Below, piece by piece: positions 52,077 to 63,634 of a stretch of 64,000 bases of DNA; within the stretch, counting starts at the first letter, position 1; each line of letters begins with the position of its first letter. The notes below the pieces were generated by a model that was not told the origin of the DNA, ran no database searches, and saw only the letters and a list, made by a program, of their open reading frames with translations. The position numbers and the translations under genes were made by a program. Origin of the DNA: Rhodospirillales bacterium 20-60-12 (lineage in GTDB: Bacteria > Pseudomonadota > Alphaproteobacteria > Acetobacterales > Acetobacteraceae). The stretch is taken from positions 1-64,000 of the forward strand of contig NCAP01000001.1 in assembly GCA_002255495.1 (NCBI GenBank). The letters are read 5' to 3'.

Positions 52077-53508
52077 GCGCCTTCAACAAATTGATCAAAG
52101 GTTGGGGATCGACGCCAAACACCACCGTGAGCACCCCGATCGATACGAGGGTAACCCGGCCGAGCCACGAAATCTCACCCCGCCCCGACAACGCAATCAT
52201 CGCATCCTGCCGGCGCGCCATGACCACGATGATGCGCAAATAATAATATAACCCGATGATGCTGGTGCCGATCAGCACGCCGGTGAGGAGTTTCATATCC
52301 GCGCTCACGCCCGAGGCCATGACATATATTTTCGCCATGAAGCCGATTGCCGGCGGCACACCCGCCAACGACAGGATGATGAAGGTCATGATCGCGGCAA
52401 GCCAAGGGCGCGACCAGAACAGGCCCTGGAAATCATCCAGCCGATCGCAATCGCGCGCGGCTTCACCGCGCGACAAAATACTGATTACCCCGAAGGCGCC
52501 GATGACGCTGATGGCATACATGACCAGATAAAAACTCACCGCCATACGACCGAGTGCACCCGGCACCAGCAAGGCCACCAGCAAATATCCCAGATGCGCG
52601 ATTGACGAATAGGCCAGGAGCCGCTTGAGGTTTTCCTGCATCAAGGCGAGCAGATTACCGACCAGCATGGAGGCCACTGCAATGCCGGCAATGATGTCCG
52701 CGATTTTCGGATCGAGTATCGCGCCGTTCTGCCCAACCGCACGCATCACCACCGCCAGCACCGCAATTTTCGACACCACCGCAAGAAACGCCGCGGCGGG
52801 TGCGGGCGCACCGGCAAAAATATCCGGCGCCCACATGTGAAACGGCACCAGGGATAATTTGAAGCCCGAGGCTGTACCCATCAATGCCAATCCGCTGATC
52901 ACCATAACGGTGTCATCCAACGTCACGGTGTGCCCTGCCAACAACGCATCAAAACCCAGCGTGCCGCGGCCGACATAAATCAGCGCCATACCGAACAGCA
53001 TGAATGCCGAGGACACGCCGGAGAGAATAAGGTATTTCAGCCCGGCTTCCACCGATTCAGGGCGCCTGCGCGGATAAGCGATCATGCCGATCAGCGATAA
53101 TGTCATGGTCTCCAGGCCGAGAAACAGCGAGGCCAGATTATTCGCCGCCGCCAATGCCACCGCCCCCAGAATGCCGGTGAGAATCAGCAGATAAAATTCC
53201 TCGCGGATGATATCCTCATTAGCCTGGAAATAAGTATAGGCGAGCACCACGACAGCCAGGCCCGCTGCCAATATCAATGCAACAAAGCCCAGCGCATAGG
53301 CGTTGAACACGAACAGGCTGGAGAATGCGGCGGATGACGCGCCGAGGGCCAGATTCACACTGAGCAGGGAAACGCCAAGTGCCGCCGCAGTGAAGCCCGC
53401 TATCAACTCGTGCGAACGCCGCACGATCAGCAGGAGCATGCCAAGCGGCACGGCGGCCGTGAGGATCAGAAGCGGCAAAGCGGCCGTGAAATTCATGCCC
53501 TGGGTCAT
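52069..53508 (-). CDS. nuoN: NADH-quinone oxidoreductase subunit N
   Basis: A 479-residue antiporter-like membrane subunit of complex I with about fourteen helices. VLALMQENLKRLLAYSSIAHLGYLL in outline carries the channel lysines, and YPRRRPESVEAGLKYLILSGVSSAFML is a NuoN hallmark. It is the last gene of the operon; its stop overlaps the convergent tonB-like gene. The start overlaps nuoM by four bases. Confidence 0.95.
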   Translation of the reverse strand: MTQGMNFTAALPLLILTAAVPLGMLLLIVRRSHELIAGFTAAALGVSLLSVNLALGASSAAFSSLFVFNAYALGFVALILAAGLAVVVLAYTYFQANEDIIREEFYLLILTGILGAVALAAANNLASLFLGLETMTLSLIGMIAYPRRRPESVEAGLKYLILSGVSSAFMLFGMALIYVGRGTLGFDALLAGHTVTLDDTVMVISGLALMGTASGFKLSLVPFHMWAPDIFAGAPAPAAAFLAVVSKIAVLAVVMRAVGQNGAILDPKIADIIAGIAVASMLVGNLLALMQENLKRLLAYSSIAHLGYLLVALLVPGALGRMAVSFYLVMYAISVIGAFGVISILSRGEAARDCDRLDDFQGLFWSRPWLAAIMTFIILSLAGVPPAIGFMAKIYVMASGVSADMKLLTGVLIGTSIIGLYYYLRIIVVMARRQDAMIALSGRGEISWLGRVTLVSIGVLTVVFGVDPQPLINLLKALT

Positions 53509-54998
53509 CGCGTCAACATCGCCAACACCGGCGCCGACTGCATATTGGCAAGGCCGGCCTCGGCCAGTTCGAAAATGGGCTGTGGATAGACCCCCATCAC
53601 AATGACACCGGCGGCCAAGATCGCCATCAAGCCGATCTCTCTGCGACCGAGATCATGGCCATGCCGCGGAACAGCCGCCTGCCCATGAAAAGCCCGCTGG
53701 ATGGCGATGAGTGAATAAATCGCCGCCGGGATCAACCCGACCGCTGCGGCAATGGCAAAATTAGGATTATGGGCAAAAACGCCGAGCAGGATTAAAAACT
53801 CGCCAACGAAATTGCCCAATCCAGGCAATCCCATCGACGCCAGGACGAATAATGTCCCGAGTGCGGATAATTTCGGCAAATCGGTCCATAGCCCGCCCAT
53901 GCGCCGCAGATCACGCGAGTGGATACGATGCTGGATCAGCCCGACAACGATGAACAATGCCCCGGTGCTGAGCCCATGGGCAATCATCAGGGCTACGGCT
54001 CCTTGCAGTGCCAGCGCCGAGAAACTGAAAACACCGATCATCACGAAGCCCATATGGCTGATCGAGGAATAGGCAACCAAGCGCTTGAGATCATCCTGCG
54101 CGAAGGCAATAATCGCGGCATAGAAAATACCGATGGCACCGAGCCACATGGCATAAGGGGCCATCTCATGGGCGGCGGCCGGAAACAGCGGCAAGACAAA
54201 TCTGAGCAGCCCATAGCCACCGGTTTTCAACAGAACGCCAGCCAGCACGACCGAGCCCGCCGTAGGTGCCTCGGTGTGGGTCTCAGGCAGCCAGGTATGA
54301 AATGGAAATACCGGCAATTTGACCGCGAAGCCCATGAAGAATCCGAGCGCGATCAATAACTCCGTCAGATTTGTCATATGCGTATTCAAAAGCGCAAAAT
54401 AATTGAATGTCAGGTTGCCGGTATTCTGCAAATGTACGAATGCCAATGCCAGGATACCCGCCAGCATCAGCAACCCGCTGCCCTGGGTAAACAGAAAAAA
54501 CTTCACCGCCGCACGCATCCGGTTTTCATGGCCCCAGAGCGCGACGATGAAATATGTCGGAACCAACATCAATTCCCAGAAGAAAAAAAACAAAAACAGA
54601 TCAAACGCAATGAACACACCGATGGTGCCGGCAAGGCACCACAATAAATTCGCGTGAAAAAATCCAATCCGCTCATCGATCTCCGTCCAGGACACGATAA
54701 CGGCGAGAATGCCGAGCCCGACCGTCAATGCCACCAGCAACCAACTCAACCCGTCGATACCAAGCCGGAAATCGATTCCCAAAGTCGGAATCCAAGGGCC
54801 ATCGAACGCCGCCAACCAATGGCCCTGACCCAGAATGCCCGCCGGCGCCAACCCGTGCAGCATCGGCAGCAGGATCAGCACATCCAGCAGCAAAGCAGCG
54901 ACACTGATCCAGCGCGGCAATACAGGATGCAGCCGCTCAGCCGGCCATGCCAGACAGCCACCGAAGCTCGGGATTAATAACAACCAAACCAAATTCAT
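53505..54998 (-). CDS. nuoM: NADH-quinone oxidoreductase subunit M
   Basis: A 497-residue proton-pumping subunit. GVFIAFDLFLFFFFWELMLVPTYFI and FHTWLPETHTEAPTAGSVVLAG are diagnostic, with the key Glu and Lys of the antiporter fold. ATG 54998 overlaps the nuoL stop (ATGA); a longer frame to 55046 lies inside nuoL. It forms the middle of the membrane arm. Confidence 0.95.
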   Translation of the reverse strand: MNLVWLLLIPSFGGCLAWPAERLHPVLPRWISVAALLLDVLILLPMLHGLAPAGILGQGHWLAAFDGPWIPTLGIDFRLGIDGLSWLLVALTVGLGILAVIVSWTEIDERIGFFHANLLWCLAGTIGVFIAFDLFLFFFFWELMLVPTYFIVALWGHENRMRAAVKFFLFTQGSGLLMLAGILALAFVHLQNTGNLTFNYFALLNTHMTNLTELLIALGFFMGFAVKLPVFPFHTWLPETHTEAPTAGSVVLAGVLLKTGGYGLLRFVLPLFPAAAHEMAPYAMWLGAIGIFYAAIIAFAQDDLKRLVAYSSISHMGFVMIGVFSFSALALQGAVALMIAHGLSTGALFIVVGLIQHRIHSRDLRRMGGLWTDLPKLSALGTLFVLASMGLPGLGNFVGEFLILLGVFAHNPNFAIAAAVGLIPAAIYSLIAIQRAFHGQAAVPRHGHDLGRREIGLMAILAAGVIVMGVYPQPIFELAEAGLANMQSAPVLAMLTR

Positions 54999-56866
54999 GA
55001 AAACACCATCACCGCTAAAGTCGCCAGCGAACCCGCGGCAATCCATCCGGCATAGCGCCGCAACTGACCCGTTTGGGTGTGTCGCAAGCTGCGATGCAAC
55101 TGCCTGGCCACGCGCGCCAGTGAATCGAACAGCCGATCGACCGGATCATCGCGCAGGACCGCCGACAACACGAAAAAGGGCTTGACGAAAGTGACGTTAT
55201 AAAGCCCATCGAAGCCAAAACCGCCAGCCATGAAGCGCCGCAACACACTTGGTTGCACCTCACTCTGACGTTGCCAGAAACCCGCCTTGAACAGAGCAAA
55301 CGCCACCGCCAGACCCAATAACGGGGCAAGCATGCCCGCCGCTATAATCGCCCATCCCGGCGATCCGGCAACGACACCACCGACGGCGCTGGCCAAAAAG
55401 GCCGATAGATGCGTGGCACCACCCAGATAATCCGGCGTTTCAAGCCACCCTGCCCCGAGAGCGCCAGCCGCCAAAAGCACCAGCGGCACGGTCATCCGCA
55501 GGCCATAATGGCCCGATATCTCGGTTTTCAGCGGGCCGAAAAATACCAGGAAAACCGCCCTGAAAATATAAGTGGATGTGATGATCGCGCAGATGATACC
55601 GGCGAGCCATAGCAATTGGCCGGCATGAGGCACCTGCCACACAGCGCCTAAAATCATGTCCTTACTGAAGAAGCCGGCGCTGATCACCGGCAAGGCGGCG
55701 AGCGACATGCTGCCGATCAAAAAGCACCAGAAGGCGAGTGGAATTTCACGCCGCAATCCGCCCATGCGAAACATATTCTGCTCGTGATGCAGGCGCGAGG
55801 CGATGGCACCGGCGGAGAGAAACAATAACGCCTTGAACACAGCGTGCGTAAGAAAATGAAACATCGCGGCCGACCAGGCCCCAATCCCCACCGCCAGAAA
55901 CATATAACCGATCTGGCTGATCGTTGAATAAGCCAAAACCCGCTTGATATCCGATTGCACGATGGCCGCGAGTGAGGCCAACAATAAGGTCGCTGCCCCT
56001 ATGCAGGCAGTCGAGAGCATGACGACCGGTGCCAGCTCAAACAGCACATGCGTGCGGACGATCAGATAAACCCCCGCTGTCACCATGGTTGCCGCATGGA
56101 TCAACGCGCTGACAGGTGTCGGGCCTGCCATGGCATCGGGGAGCCAGGCTTGAAACGGCAATTGCGCGGATTTACCAAGCCCGCCGATCAACAATAATGC
56201 ACATACCAAGCTGGGCATGGCACCACCCACATGCCAAATCGTTGTCGCCTGCTGCAATGCAGGCTGGATATGCAAGGTTCCCAATTGCAGCGCCATGATC
56301 ACAAGCCCGATGATCATGGCGGTATCGGCTATGCGCGTGACGATGAATGATTTGCGCGCCGCCACACCATTTGCCGGATCCTGATACCAGAACCCGACCA
56401 GCAAATAACTGCACACGCCCACCCCTTCCCAGCCGACGAACAGGACCAGCATGTTATCCGCCAGTATCAGCAGCAGCATGGCGGCGACGAACAGATTGAG
56501 ATAGGCGAAATACCGGCTATATCCTGCCTCCTCCGCCATATATTCCGACGAGAATACATGGATCAGAAAGCCGATCACCGTCACCACAACCATCATCAGC
56601 AGAGACAGCGGATCCAGATATAATCCGAATGATGCGCGAAACCCATCGATATCGATCCAATGCCACCAGGAAACCGCCAGTAAATGCTGGGCCGGCGGTG
56701 CCGCAAGAAATTGCGCCAGAATACCGCATGAGATGATCGCCGCGAGGCCAATGCTGATCGAGCCGATTGCACCCGCCATCCGCTCGCTCATCCGCCCTCC
56801 CGCCACACCAAGCAAAGCGGCGCTGAACAGAGGTAGGGCCGGAACCAGAGACAACCAATGATCCAT
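54995..56866 (-). CDS. nuoL: NADH-quinone oxidoreductase subunit L
   Basis: A 623-residue terminal proton-pumping subunit. It has about sixteen helices plus the long lateral helix near the C-terminus (about residues 520-590). MLVLFVGWEGVGVCSYLLVGFW and PFQAWLPDAMAGPTPVSALIHA are hallmarks. The start lies two bases after the nuoK stop. Confidence 0.96.
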   Translation of the reverse strand: MDHWLSLVPALPLFSAALLGVAGGRMSERMAGAIGSISIGLAAIISCGILAQFLAAPPAQHLLAVSWWHWIDIDGFRASFGLYLDPLSLLMMVVVTVIGFLIHVFSSEYMAEEAGYSRYFAYLNLFVAAMLLLILADNMLVLFVGWEGVGVCSYLLVGFWYQDPANGVAARKSFIVTRIADTAMIIGLVIMALQLGTLHIQPALQQATTIWHVGGAMPSLVCALLLIGGLGKSAQLPFQAWLPDAMAGPTPVSALIHAATMVTAGVYLIVRTHVLFELAPVVMLSTACIGAATLLLASLAAIVQSDIKRVLAYSTISQIGYMFLAVGIGAWSAAMFHFLTHAVFKALLFLSAGAIASRLHHEQNMFRMGGLRREIPLAFWCFLIGSMSLAALPVISAGFFSKDMILGAVWQVPHAGQLLWLAGIICAIITSTYIFRAVFLVFFGPLKTEISGHYGLRMTVPLVLLAAGALGAGWLETPDYLGGATHLSAFLASAVGGVVAGSPGWAIIAAGMLAPLLGLAVAFALFKAGFWQRQSEVQPSVLRRFMAGGFGFDGLYNVTFVKPFFVLSAVLRDDPVDRLFDSLARVARQLHRSLRHTQTGQLRRYAGWIAAGSLATLAVMVFS

Positions 56867-56868
56867 GA

Positions 56869-57177
56869 TCAGTCTCGCAACATGGTGGCGTCGTCGATAT
56901 CAAGCGTCCTCAACTGGCCGCGGATGCGCAGTACCAGCACCAGGCCGACAGCAATCTCGGCAGCTGCCAGATTGAGCAGAAGCACCAGCATGATCTGACC
57001 ATCCGGTTGCCCCCAGCGCGCGCCGCCGGCGACAAACATGAGACCCGCCGCATTCAACATGATTTCAATACACATGAGAACGAAAATCAGATTGCGCCGG
57101 GCCAGCAAACCACCCAGGCCGAGGACGAATAATATCCCGCTGAGCGCAACAGGCATTTGCCAAGGAAGGTCCATCAT
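56869..57177 (-). CDS. nuoK: NADH-quinone oxidoreductase subunit K
   Basis: A 102-residue, three-helix membrane subunit. GLGGLLARRNLIFVLMCIEIMLNAAGL in outline contains the conserved glutamate of helix 2, and LNLAAAEIAVGLVLVL the second one in helix 3. It overlaps nuoJ by four bases. Confidence 0.96.
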   Translation of the reverse strand: MMDLPWQMPVALSGILFVLGLGGLLARRNLIFVLMCIEIMLNAAGLMFVAGGARWGQPDGQIMLVLLLNLAAAEIAVGLVLVLRIRGQLRTLDIDDATMLRD

Positions 57178-57692
57178 GGCGCTCCTTTGTTGCGCGCGAC
57201 GGGTTCTGTGACACGGCCCAAATGATAGGCGGCGAACAAGGCTGCCATCAGCAGCATCGATGCGAGTTCGACAGCCGGCAGATAGGTCGTCAACATGCTC
57301 GCCCCGACCATCTGCGCATCGATGACATGAGCCGGCTCGCTGCTCGGCCCGGTATGCATCACCACATAGCCAAACTCGGTCGCCAGCACGCAGGCCAACG
57401 CCACAGGTACCAGCCAGATTTTGCCGCTCATCCAGCTGCGTTCACGCTTTTCCGACGATTTATCCAAACTGAGCATCATCACCACGAAGAGAAACAGCAC
57501 CATGATGGCACCGGCATAAATAATGACTTCGAGTGCTGCGGCGAACGGTGCGCCAAGGCTGAAAAACACACCCGCCATGCTCAATAACGACAGCACCATA
57601 AACAGCAGACCATGCACGGGGTTGGTCCGTGTGATTGCCAATAATGTGGTCATCACGCTCAGGCCGGCCGAAATCAGAAATACCGCATTCAT
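57174..57692 (-). CDS. nuoJ: NADH-quinone oxidoreductase subunit J
   Basis: A 172-residue membrane subunit with five helices. [20 protein letters not shown] and [19 protein letters not shown], with the conserved Y-A-G-A motif, identify it. It overlaps nuoI and nuoK by four bases each. Confidence 0.95.
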   Translation of the reverse strand: MNAVFLISAGLSVMTTLLAITRTNPVHGLLFMVLSLLSMAGVFFSLGAPFAAALEVIIYAGAIMVLFLFVVMMLSLDKSSEKRERSWMSGKIWLVPVALACVLATEFGYVVMHTGPSSEPAHVIDAQMVGASMLTTYLPAVELASMLLMAALFAAYHLGRVTEPVARNKGAP

Positions 57693-58207
57693 GGCATCAA
57701 TCCGCGCGCATCGACCGGTGGCGCTTCGTTCAGTGCCTCACCTTTGGCCTTGCCGCGCACGCTCACACCGGCCACCCGGTAGAAATTATAATCCGGCACC
57801 TTGCCGGTGCCAGAAATGAGAAGATGCTCTTTCTCGTAAACCAAATCGCTGCGGCGATACTCGCTCATTTCAAAATCCGGCGTCAGCTGGATTGCCGATG
57901 TCGGACAAGCCTCCTCACAAAGACCGCAGAAAATACAGCGCGAGAAATTTATTCTGAAATGCTCGGGCGTCCAATCACCCTCAATGCTCGATTTCTGTAA
58001 ACTGATGCAATCAGACGGGCACACCGCCGCGCAAAGATAGCACGAAACGCAGCGCTCCTCCCCATCGGGGTCGCGCGTCAATATAATCCGGCCCCGAAAA
58101 CGCGGGGATAGATAGGGCTTTTGTTCCGGATATTGAATCGTCTCGGTCTTATGAAACAAATGCAGAAAGGTGAACCACAATGTCCGGAGTGAACTGTAAA
58201 TATACAT
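57689..58207 (-). CDS. nuoI: NADH-quinone oxidoreductase subunit I, E. coli-like
   Basis: A 172-residue ferredoxin-like subunit with two [4Fe-4S] motifs: [15 protein letters not shown] and [12 protein letters not shown]. The flanks [16 protein letters not shown] and [20 protein letters not shown] closely follow the E. coli protein; typical alphaproteobacterial NuoI differs around the first cluster and the C-terminus. It carries clusters N6a and N6b. It begins 18 bases after nuoH. Confidence 0.95.
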   Translation of the reverse strand: MYIYSSLRTLWFTFLHLFHKTETIQYPEQKPYLSPRFRGRIILTRDPDGEERCVSCYLCAAVCPSDCISLQKSSIEGDWTPEHFRINFSRCIFCGLCEEACPTSAIQLTPDFEMSEYRRSDLVYEKEHLLISGTGKVPDYNFYRVAGVSVRGKAKGEALNEAPPVDARGLMP

Positions 58208-58225
58208 CTCTTTTCCCTGCCTCCT

Positions 58226-59185
58226 TTATGCCGGCACGCTGAGAATGAGCGCCCCGGTGACAGCGACATTGATGATCGACAATGGCAGCATCAATTTCCA
58301 TCCATAGGACATGAGCTGATCATAACGAGGGCGCGGTAGTGCTGCGCGCAGCAAAATGAAAAAACCGATGAACAACGAAATTTTCAGCATAAACCAGAAG
58401 ATCGGTGGCAAGAACGGCCCGTTCCAGCCGCCGAAAAACAATATGACGGTAATCGACGAAATCAAAACAATAGAGGCATATTCTCCGACGAAGAACATGC
58501 CGAACTTCATGCTCGAATATTCGGTATGAAACCCGGCTCCCAACTCGTTCTCACCCTCGGGCAAATCGAACGGCAGACGATGCGCCTCGGCAATGCCGGC
58601 GATCAAGAACATGATGAAGCCGAAGAATTGCGGCACCACAAACCATAAATGCCGCTGTGCCTCGACTATTTTCACGAGGTCAAAACTGCCCGATTGCATC
58701 ACCACGCCGATCAGCGCGAGGCCCATGAAGACCTCGTAACTGATCATCTGCGCGGCCGCGCGCATGCCGCCGATCAGTGCAAATTTACTGTTCGATGCCC
58801 AACCCGCCAACACCACGCCATAGACTGTCAAAGATGTCATGCCGAGGAAGAACAGCACGCCGATATTCAAATGTCCGGCAATACCAATTCCCGGCGTAAG
58901 TGGCAGCACGGCAAAAGCCAGCAGAACGGTGACCAGAACAATGGCCGGCGCCAGGACAAATATCACCGGCTCCACAAAGCTTGGCGTCCAATCCTGCTTG
59001 AAGAATATTTTGATCATATCCGCCACAACCTGCAGGCTGCCTTCCCAGCCGACCCTGTTGGGCCCGAGCCGATCCTGCCAGAACCCCAGCAACCGGCGTT
59101 CGACAAATGTCAAAAACGCCGCCAATGTCACGATCGACAACAAAAGGGCGACCGAGATGCCGATATCGATGAGGATTTCAACCAT
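58226..59185 (-). CDS. nuoH: NADH-quinone oxidoreductase subunit H
   Basis: A 320-residue subunit forming part of the quinone chamber. [20 protein letters not shown] near the N-terminus and [20 protein letters not shown] are hallmarks. ATG 59185 overlaps the nuoG stop by eight bases; a longer frame to 59350 lies within nuoG and is rejected. Confidence 0.95.
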   Translation of the reverse strand: MVEILIDIGISVALLLSIVTLAAFLTFVERRLLGFWQDRLGPNRVGWEGSLQVVADMIKIFFKQDWTPSFVEPVIFVLAPAIVLVTVLLAFAVLPLTPGIGIAGHLNIGVLFFLGMTSLTVYGVVLAGWASNSKFALIGGMRAAAQMISYEVFMGLALIGVVMQSGSFDLVKIVEAQRHLWFVVPQFFGFIMFLIAGIAEAHRLPFDLPEGENELGAGFHTEYSSMKFGMFFVGEYASIVLISSITVILFFGGWNGPFLPPIFWFMLKISLFIGFFILLRAALPRPRYDQLMSYGWKLMLPLSIINVAVTGALILSVPA

Positions 59186-61865
59186 CGGCGCGCGCCGTGA
59201 TATGACGCACCTGGCCGTGAACCGGCCCGGGCAGAGGCGGTTGGCCGGGATAGCCGGCGACGATCTGCACCACGTGATCCGGCAAATGATCGTCGATTTC
59301 GGTGACAAGGCGCATGCAAGCACCTTGGGTAACATAGTCCATCGTCGCACCTTCGGTGATCTGATGGAGTGCGGCGGTATGAATATTCATCGATGCGCTC
59401 GGCACAGCCATCCGTGCTTCAATGGCCGGCGATAACGCGCTCAATTCTTCGCCGCCGAATACCGGCAGACAGGGGATAAAGAGCAGCACAGCAGGCTCGG
59501 CCGGACTGATCGTCACGGGCCAATACCCGGATGAGTCTTGGTCCTGCCCGCCCAGTTTCACGCCCTCATCGCCATGGCGCAGGGAGCCACCGATTTCGCT
59601 TTGAAATTTATTCACCGACTGCACGGAATTCCACCCTGGCGACCAGAAGAACGGCACCGGAACGCCGGCTTGCGCGCCGTGATATCCTTCCATCGACGTC
59701 GCAAACGGTGAATATTCGTTCGAAGGTGGCGCTTGCTCCTGCACATCATGATGGGCGTTGACCGCGGTGCGGCCGCTATAACGGTGCGGTTGACTTGCGG
59801 GCTGAATCCCTTCGATCCGAAACGCCGCATCGAGACCGACCTCAACGATATGCTCCAGCCCTTCAACCGTTCCAGACATAACACGCACCAGCGCCGACAA
59901 GGTGGGCCAGTCACCGATATTCGCCGCATCACGTAATAGCTGCCAAGCCGGCAGCGAAGGTGTTTGGCGGAATATTGCTTTGTAGAATCTCTGCGCCCGG
60001 CCTTCCTGATTGACGACGATGCCATCCGACTCCGCCATGCTCGCCACCGGCAAAACAAGACCTGCCTGCGCTGTGGTCTGCGTCTCGATATGATCGAGCA
60101 CCGTCACGGAACCCGCCTGTTTGAAAGCCCGATCGAGCAGATCATGCGGGAAACGACGATATAAATCATTCTCCAGAACGACGATATTTGCCGAACCTGC
60201 CGCCAAAGGCTCAAAACACGCCGACATCCGTCCGCCGCCCAACAAGGCAAGGCCAACCGCATTAACCTCCGGTGCAATGAACGACAAGCGGGCCTGCTTG
60301 CCACGGCGCATCAGCGCTTCGACAATATTGGCGGCAGCACGCAGCGCATCGGCATCGCCGGTCATGCATCCCACCACAATCAGCGGTCGCTCGGCAGCCA
60401 ACAACGCTGCGGCCATCTGCTCAACCTGCATCGGCATGATGCCGGGCATATCCGCACAAGGCGGCGCCTGCGGATCGATCGCGTGGGCAATCATGGCAGC
60501 GCGGGCAATCGCCTCATCGGGCCGCACGCGCAATGTAAGCCACGCGACATCGTCAAGCTCGGTCGCGGCCGGCGACATGATCATCAACGCGCCAGGCGTT
60601 TCGCACCCGTTATCGCGCACCGAAATATCCTGCCAAAGCGGGATCGCGTTGCGATTGGCGCGCGCATGCACCCCCGCACTGCCCGCCTGACGCAATGCCA
60701 ATGCAAGCCTGGGCGCCGTCTCCGATGGATCTTCGCCGATGATCAGCACCGAATCCGCTTGCTCAACATCACGCACGCTCGCCACTGTCATGCGCGCGCT
60801 GCGGATCAACCGGGCCGCAACATCCAGCATATCATAGGCGGTGTCATGGATGCCGAGATAGAAATTCTCCGGCCCGACAATCGTCCGCAACGCGAAATTG
60901 GACTCGAGTGAGGCGCGCGGCGACCCGATCCCGATCAGATCGGGCGTTGCCAGCACGCGCGCGAGCGCGGCACGCGCCTCATTGACCGCGAGCTCGGCGG
61001 AACCCGCAAGGCGGGCGCTGCGGAGTGTATGCTCGCTCTGCACATAATCGGCGCCAAAGCGGCCGCGATCACATAAGAAATACCCATTCACCGCATCATT
61101 ATAGCGATTGACGACCCGCCGTAATTCGCCTTCGCGTTCCTGCAGCGTGACATTGCATCCGACAGCGCAATGGCCGCACACCGATGCCGTGCCGCGCATA
61201 TCCCATTTGCGCCGGAATTTCTTTGAAAACGGCTTATCGACGAACACACCGGTTGGGCAGATTTCAACAAGATTGCCGGCAAACGGGCTCTCCAAAGCGC
61301 CCTCGCTCGCGCGCCCGAAATAGATATTCGCCCGCGAGCCGAACACGCCGAAATCATCGCCGCCCGCGTAATCACGGTAGAATCGCACGCAACGATAGCA
61401 GCCAATGCACCGGTTCATTTCATGCTTGATGAACGGGCCCAGATTCTGATTGAGATGCGTGCGCTTTTGGAATTCGTAGCGGCGCCCGCTATGGCCGGTC
61501 ATCACCGCCATATCCTGCAAATGGCACTCACCACCCACCTCGCACACCGGACAATCATGCGGGTGATTGGCCAACACCATCTCAACGACCGATTCGCGTA
61601 ACGCTGCCACTTCGCGTTCAGCAATCGAAACCCGCATGCCTTCGCGCAATTTTGTCATGCAGGACATGACGATCTGACCAACCTGATCGTCATCGTCTCG
61701 ATAGACCCGCACGGCGCATTGCCGGCATGAACCGACCGCACCGAGTGCGGGGTGCCAACAAAAATACGGGATATCGGCATTCACCGAGAGGCTTGCTTGC
61801 AGCAGATTCTGGTCCGGTTGAACCTCGACCGCGCGGCCATCAATGATCAATTTTACCATCGTCAA
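59178..61865 (-). CDS. nuoG: NADH-quinone oxidoreductase subunit G, long N7-containing type
   Basis: An 895-residue subunit. The N-terminal [2Fe-2S] motif is [15 protein letters not shown], then [19 protein letters not shown] and [20 protein letters not shown] for N4/N5. VCGHCAVGC (about residues 225-235) plus a cysteine at about 263 in [11 protein letters not shown] supply the extra N7 [4Fe-4S] cluster, present in E. coli and Thermus but absent from usual alphaproteobacterial and mitochondrial forms (about 690 residues). The remaining 600 residues are molybdopterin-oxidoreductase-like. The start overlaps nuoF by four bases. Confidence 0.95.
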   Translation of the reverse strand: MTMVKLIIDGRAVEVQPDQNLLQASLSVNADIPYFCWHPALGAVGSCRQCAVRVYRDDDDQVGQIVMSCMTKLREGMRVSIAEREVAALRESVVEMVLANHPHDCPVCEVGGECHLQDMAVMTGHSGRRYEFQKRTHLNQNLGPFIKHEMNRCIGCYRCVRFYRDYAGGDDFGVFGSRANIYFGRASEGALESPFAGNLVEICPTGVFVDKPFSKKFRRKWDMRGTASVCGHCAVGCNVTLQEREGELRRVVNRYNDAVNGYFLCDRGRFGADYVQSEHTLRSARLAGSAELAVNEARAALARVLATPDLIGIGSPRASLESNFALRTIVGPENFYLGIHDTAYDMLDVAARLIRSARMTVASVRDVEQADSVLIIGEDPSETAPRLALALRQAGSAGVHARANRNAIPLWQDISVRDNGCETPGALMIMSPAATELDDVAWLTLRVRPDEAIARAAMIAHAIDPQAPPCADMPGIMPMQVEQMAAALLAAERPLIVVGCMTGDADALRAAANIVEALMRRGKQARLSFIAPEVNAVGLALLGGGRMSACFEPLAAGSANIVVLENDLYRRFPHDLLDRAFKQAGSVTVLDHIETQTTAQAGLVLPVASMAESDGIVVNQEGRAQRFYKAIFRQTPSLPAWQLLRDAANIGDWPTLSALVRVMSGTVEGLEHIVEVGLDAAFRIEGIQPASQPHRYSGRTAVNAHHDVQEQAPPSNEYSPFATSMEGYHGAQAGVPVPFFWSPGWNSVQSVNKFQSEIGGSLRHGDEGVKLGGQDQDSSGYWPVTISPAEPAVLLFIPCLPVFGGEELSALSPAIEARMAVPSASMNIHTAALHQITEGATMDYVTQGACMRLVTEIDDHLPDHVVQIVAGYPGQPPLPGPVHGQVRHITARADG

Positions 61866-63142
61866 GTCCAGCCACAGGATTTGGTATGGATATGCTGCTC
61901 AAACTCGGCGCGAAAATAAGTCAATCCGCTCACCAGTGACGCCATGGCCCCTGGTGCTAGAGCGCAAAATGTCCGCCCCGGACCGAGCGTGCCCGCAATA
62001 TCGTCCAATAATGCAAGGTCCGACATCTCGCCTTGTCCCGACTCAATTTTAGCCAGAATCCGCTCCACCCAGGGCAAACCGTCCCGGCAGGGGGCGCACC
62101 AGCCGCAGGATTCCTGGGCGAAAAAATGCTGCAAATTATGCAACATCCCGACCGGGCAAGTCCGATCATCCAGAATAATCGCCGTTCCGGTTCCAAGCCG
62201 GCTTCCCGCCTTGGCCACACCGGCAAAGCTCAGCGGGATATCGAGCTGATCATCGAGCAGAAACGCCGTCGACGCACCGCCCGGCAAAACCGCACGCAAC
62301 TGATACCCTTCGCGCATGCCGCCTGCATGTTCGATCAGGTCATTAAGCGTGGTGCCCATCGGCAATTCAAACGTTCCAGGCGATTTCACGCGGCCGCTCA
62401 CGCCGTATATTTTGGTCCCCGACTCACCATCGAGGCCGAGCGATTTATACCAATCCACGCCGCGCAGAACGATATGGGGAATATTGCAGATGGTCTCGAC
62501 ATTATTGACCACTGTGGGGCGCCCCCACAGGCCGCTGATCTGCGGGAAAGGCGGCTTGGCCCGCGGCACGGCGCGGCGGCCTTCGAGCGAATTGAGTAAG
62601 GCGGTTTCCTCACCGCAAATATAGCGCCCTGCCCCGCCATGAACATGAATTTCCAAATCATATGAACTGCCCAGAATATTCCGACCAAGCAGCCCCGCGT
62701 CCCGCGCCGCGCCGATGGCGCTCTCAAGCCGCGTGATCGCGGTGCCATATTCACCGCGGACAAAGATATAGGATATATCAGCTTGAATCGCATAAGCTGA
62801 GAGAATGATCCCCTCGATCATTTGATGAGGGTCGCCCTCCAGCAACAAACGATCCTTGAACGTGCCGGGCTCCATTTCATCGGCGTTGATGACCAGATAG
62901 CGCGGACCGGGATCAGCTTTAGGATCGGGCATCAATTGCCATTTGCGCCCCGCCGAAAACCCGCCACCGCCGCGACCACCCAAACCCGATTGGATGACCA
63001 TCTCGACCAGATCAGCCGGCGCCACGCGGCCCAATGTTTGCCGCACAGCCTCATAACCGCCGGCAGCCTGATAGGCGTGCAAACCCATCGGCGGCGTATT
63101 TGGCTTTATGTTTTTTGTCAGCGGACGTTCCAATGTCATCAT
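61862..63142 (-). CDS. nuoF: NADH-quinone oxidoreductase subunit F
   Basis: A 426-residue NADH- and FMN-binding subunit. GLGGRGGGGFSAGRKWQLMP (about residues 54-73) binds NADH/FMN; EYGTAITRLESAI and GAGRYICGEETALLNSLEGR are conserved; ESCGWCAPCRDG (about 345-356) with a later cysteine holds the N3 [4Fe-4S] cluster. The start is ATG 63142, or ATG 63139, three bases after the nuoE stop. Confidence 0.96.
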   Translation of the reverse strand: MMTLERPLTKNIKPNTPPMGLHAYQAAGGYEAVRQTLGRVAPADLVEMVIQSGLGGRGGGGFSAGRKWQLMPDPKADPGPRYLVINADEMEPGTFKDRLLLEGDPHQMIEGIILSAYAIQADISYIFVRGEYGTAITRLESAIGAARDAGLLGRNILGSSYDLEIHVHGGAGRYICGEETALLNSLEGRRAVPRAKPPFPQISGLWGRPTVVNNVETICNIPHIVLRGVDWYKSLGLDGESGTKIYGVSGRVKSPGTFELPMGTTLNDLIEHAGGMREGYQLRAVLPGGASTAFLLDDQLDIPLSFAGVAKAGSRLGTGTAIILDDRTCPVGMLHNLQHFFAQESCGWCAPCRDGLPWVERILAKIESGQGEMSDLALLDDIAGTLGPGRTFCALAPGAMASLVSGLTYFRAEFEQHIHTKSCGWT

Positions 63143-63145
63143 CTT

Positions 63146-63634
63146 TCAGTCGGGTGGTTCTAATATGCCGGGTAACTGGCCGGGTTCGACATCGCCGAAA
63201 AGCCGGTCATCGATCATCATCGCCGGTGCATGATCGCAATGACCAAGGCAGACGATCGGCAGCAATGTGTAGCGCCCATCGGTGCTCGTCTCGCCCTGTC
63301 GGATGCCGATCAGATCCTGGATTTTCCGAGCAATTTTATCCCGCCCCAACATCCAGCACGTGACGCTGTCGCAGAGATAAATAACCTTCTCGCCAACAGG
63401 CTTGCGGAAGATCAGGTTATAGAATGTCGCCACTTCATCAAGCTCGGCAGGAGACATATCGAGCAGCACCGCTATCGCCTCCAACGATTGGTCGCTGACA
63501 TAGCCGTGCCTGGCCTGCATATATTTCAGCGCATCGATACAGGCCGCGCGCTTATGCGGATAATGCCCGACGATTTCGCCTAAGGCTGCGATATCTGCAG
63601 GCGTCAGATGCATTTTTTCCTCAGCGATCGACAT
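63146..63634 (-). CDS. nuoE: NADH-quinone oxidoreductase subunit E
   Basis: A 162-residue thioredoxin-like subunit with the N1a [2Fe-2S] cluster: CDSVTC and [29 protein letters not shown] and [14 protein letters not shown] match the E. coli form closely. The start ATG 63634 overlaps the nuoCD stop by 14 bases; ATG 63613 is a possible alternative. Confidence 0.95.
   Translation of the reverse strand: MSIAEEKMHLTPADIAALGEIVGHYPHKRAACIDALKYMQARHGYVSDQSLEAIAVLLDMSPAELDEVATFYNLIFRKPVGEKVIYLCDSVTCWMLGRDKIARKIQDLIGIRQGETSTDGRYTLLPIVCLGHCDHAPAMMIDDRLFGDVEPGQLPGILEPPD

Noticed and set aside
59186-59350. Longer nuoH starting at 59350
   Set aside because: The extra residues lie wholly inside nuoG and are not similar to any NuoH N-terminus; ATG 59185 gives the conserved start.
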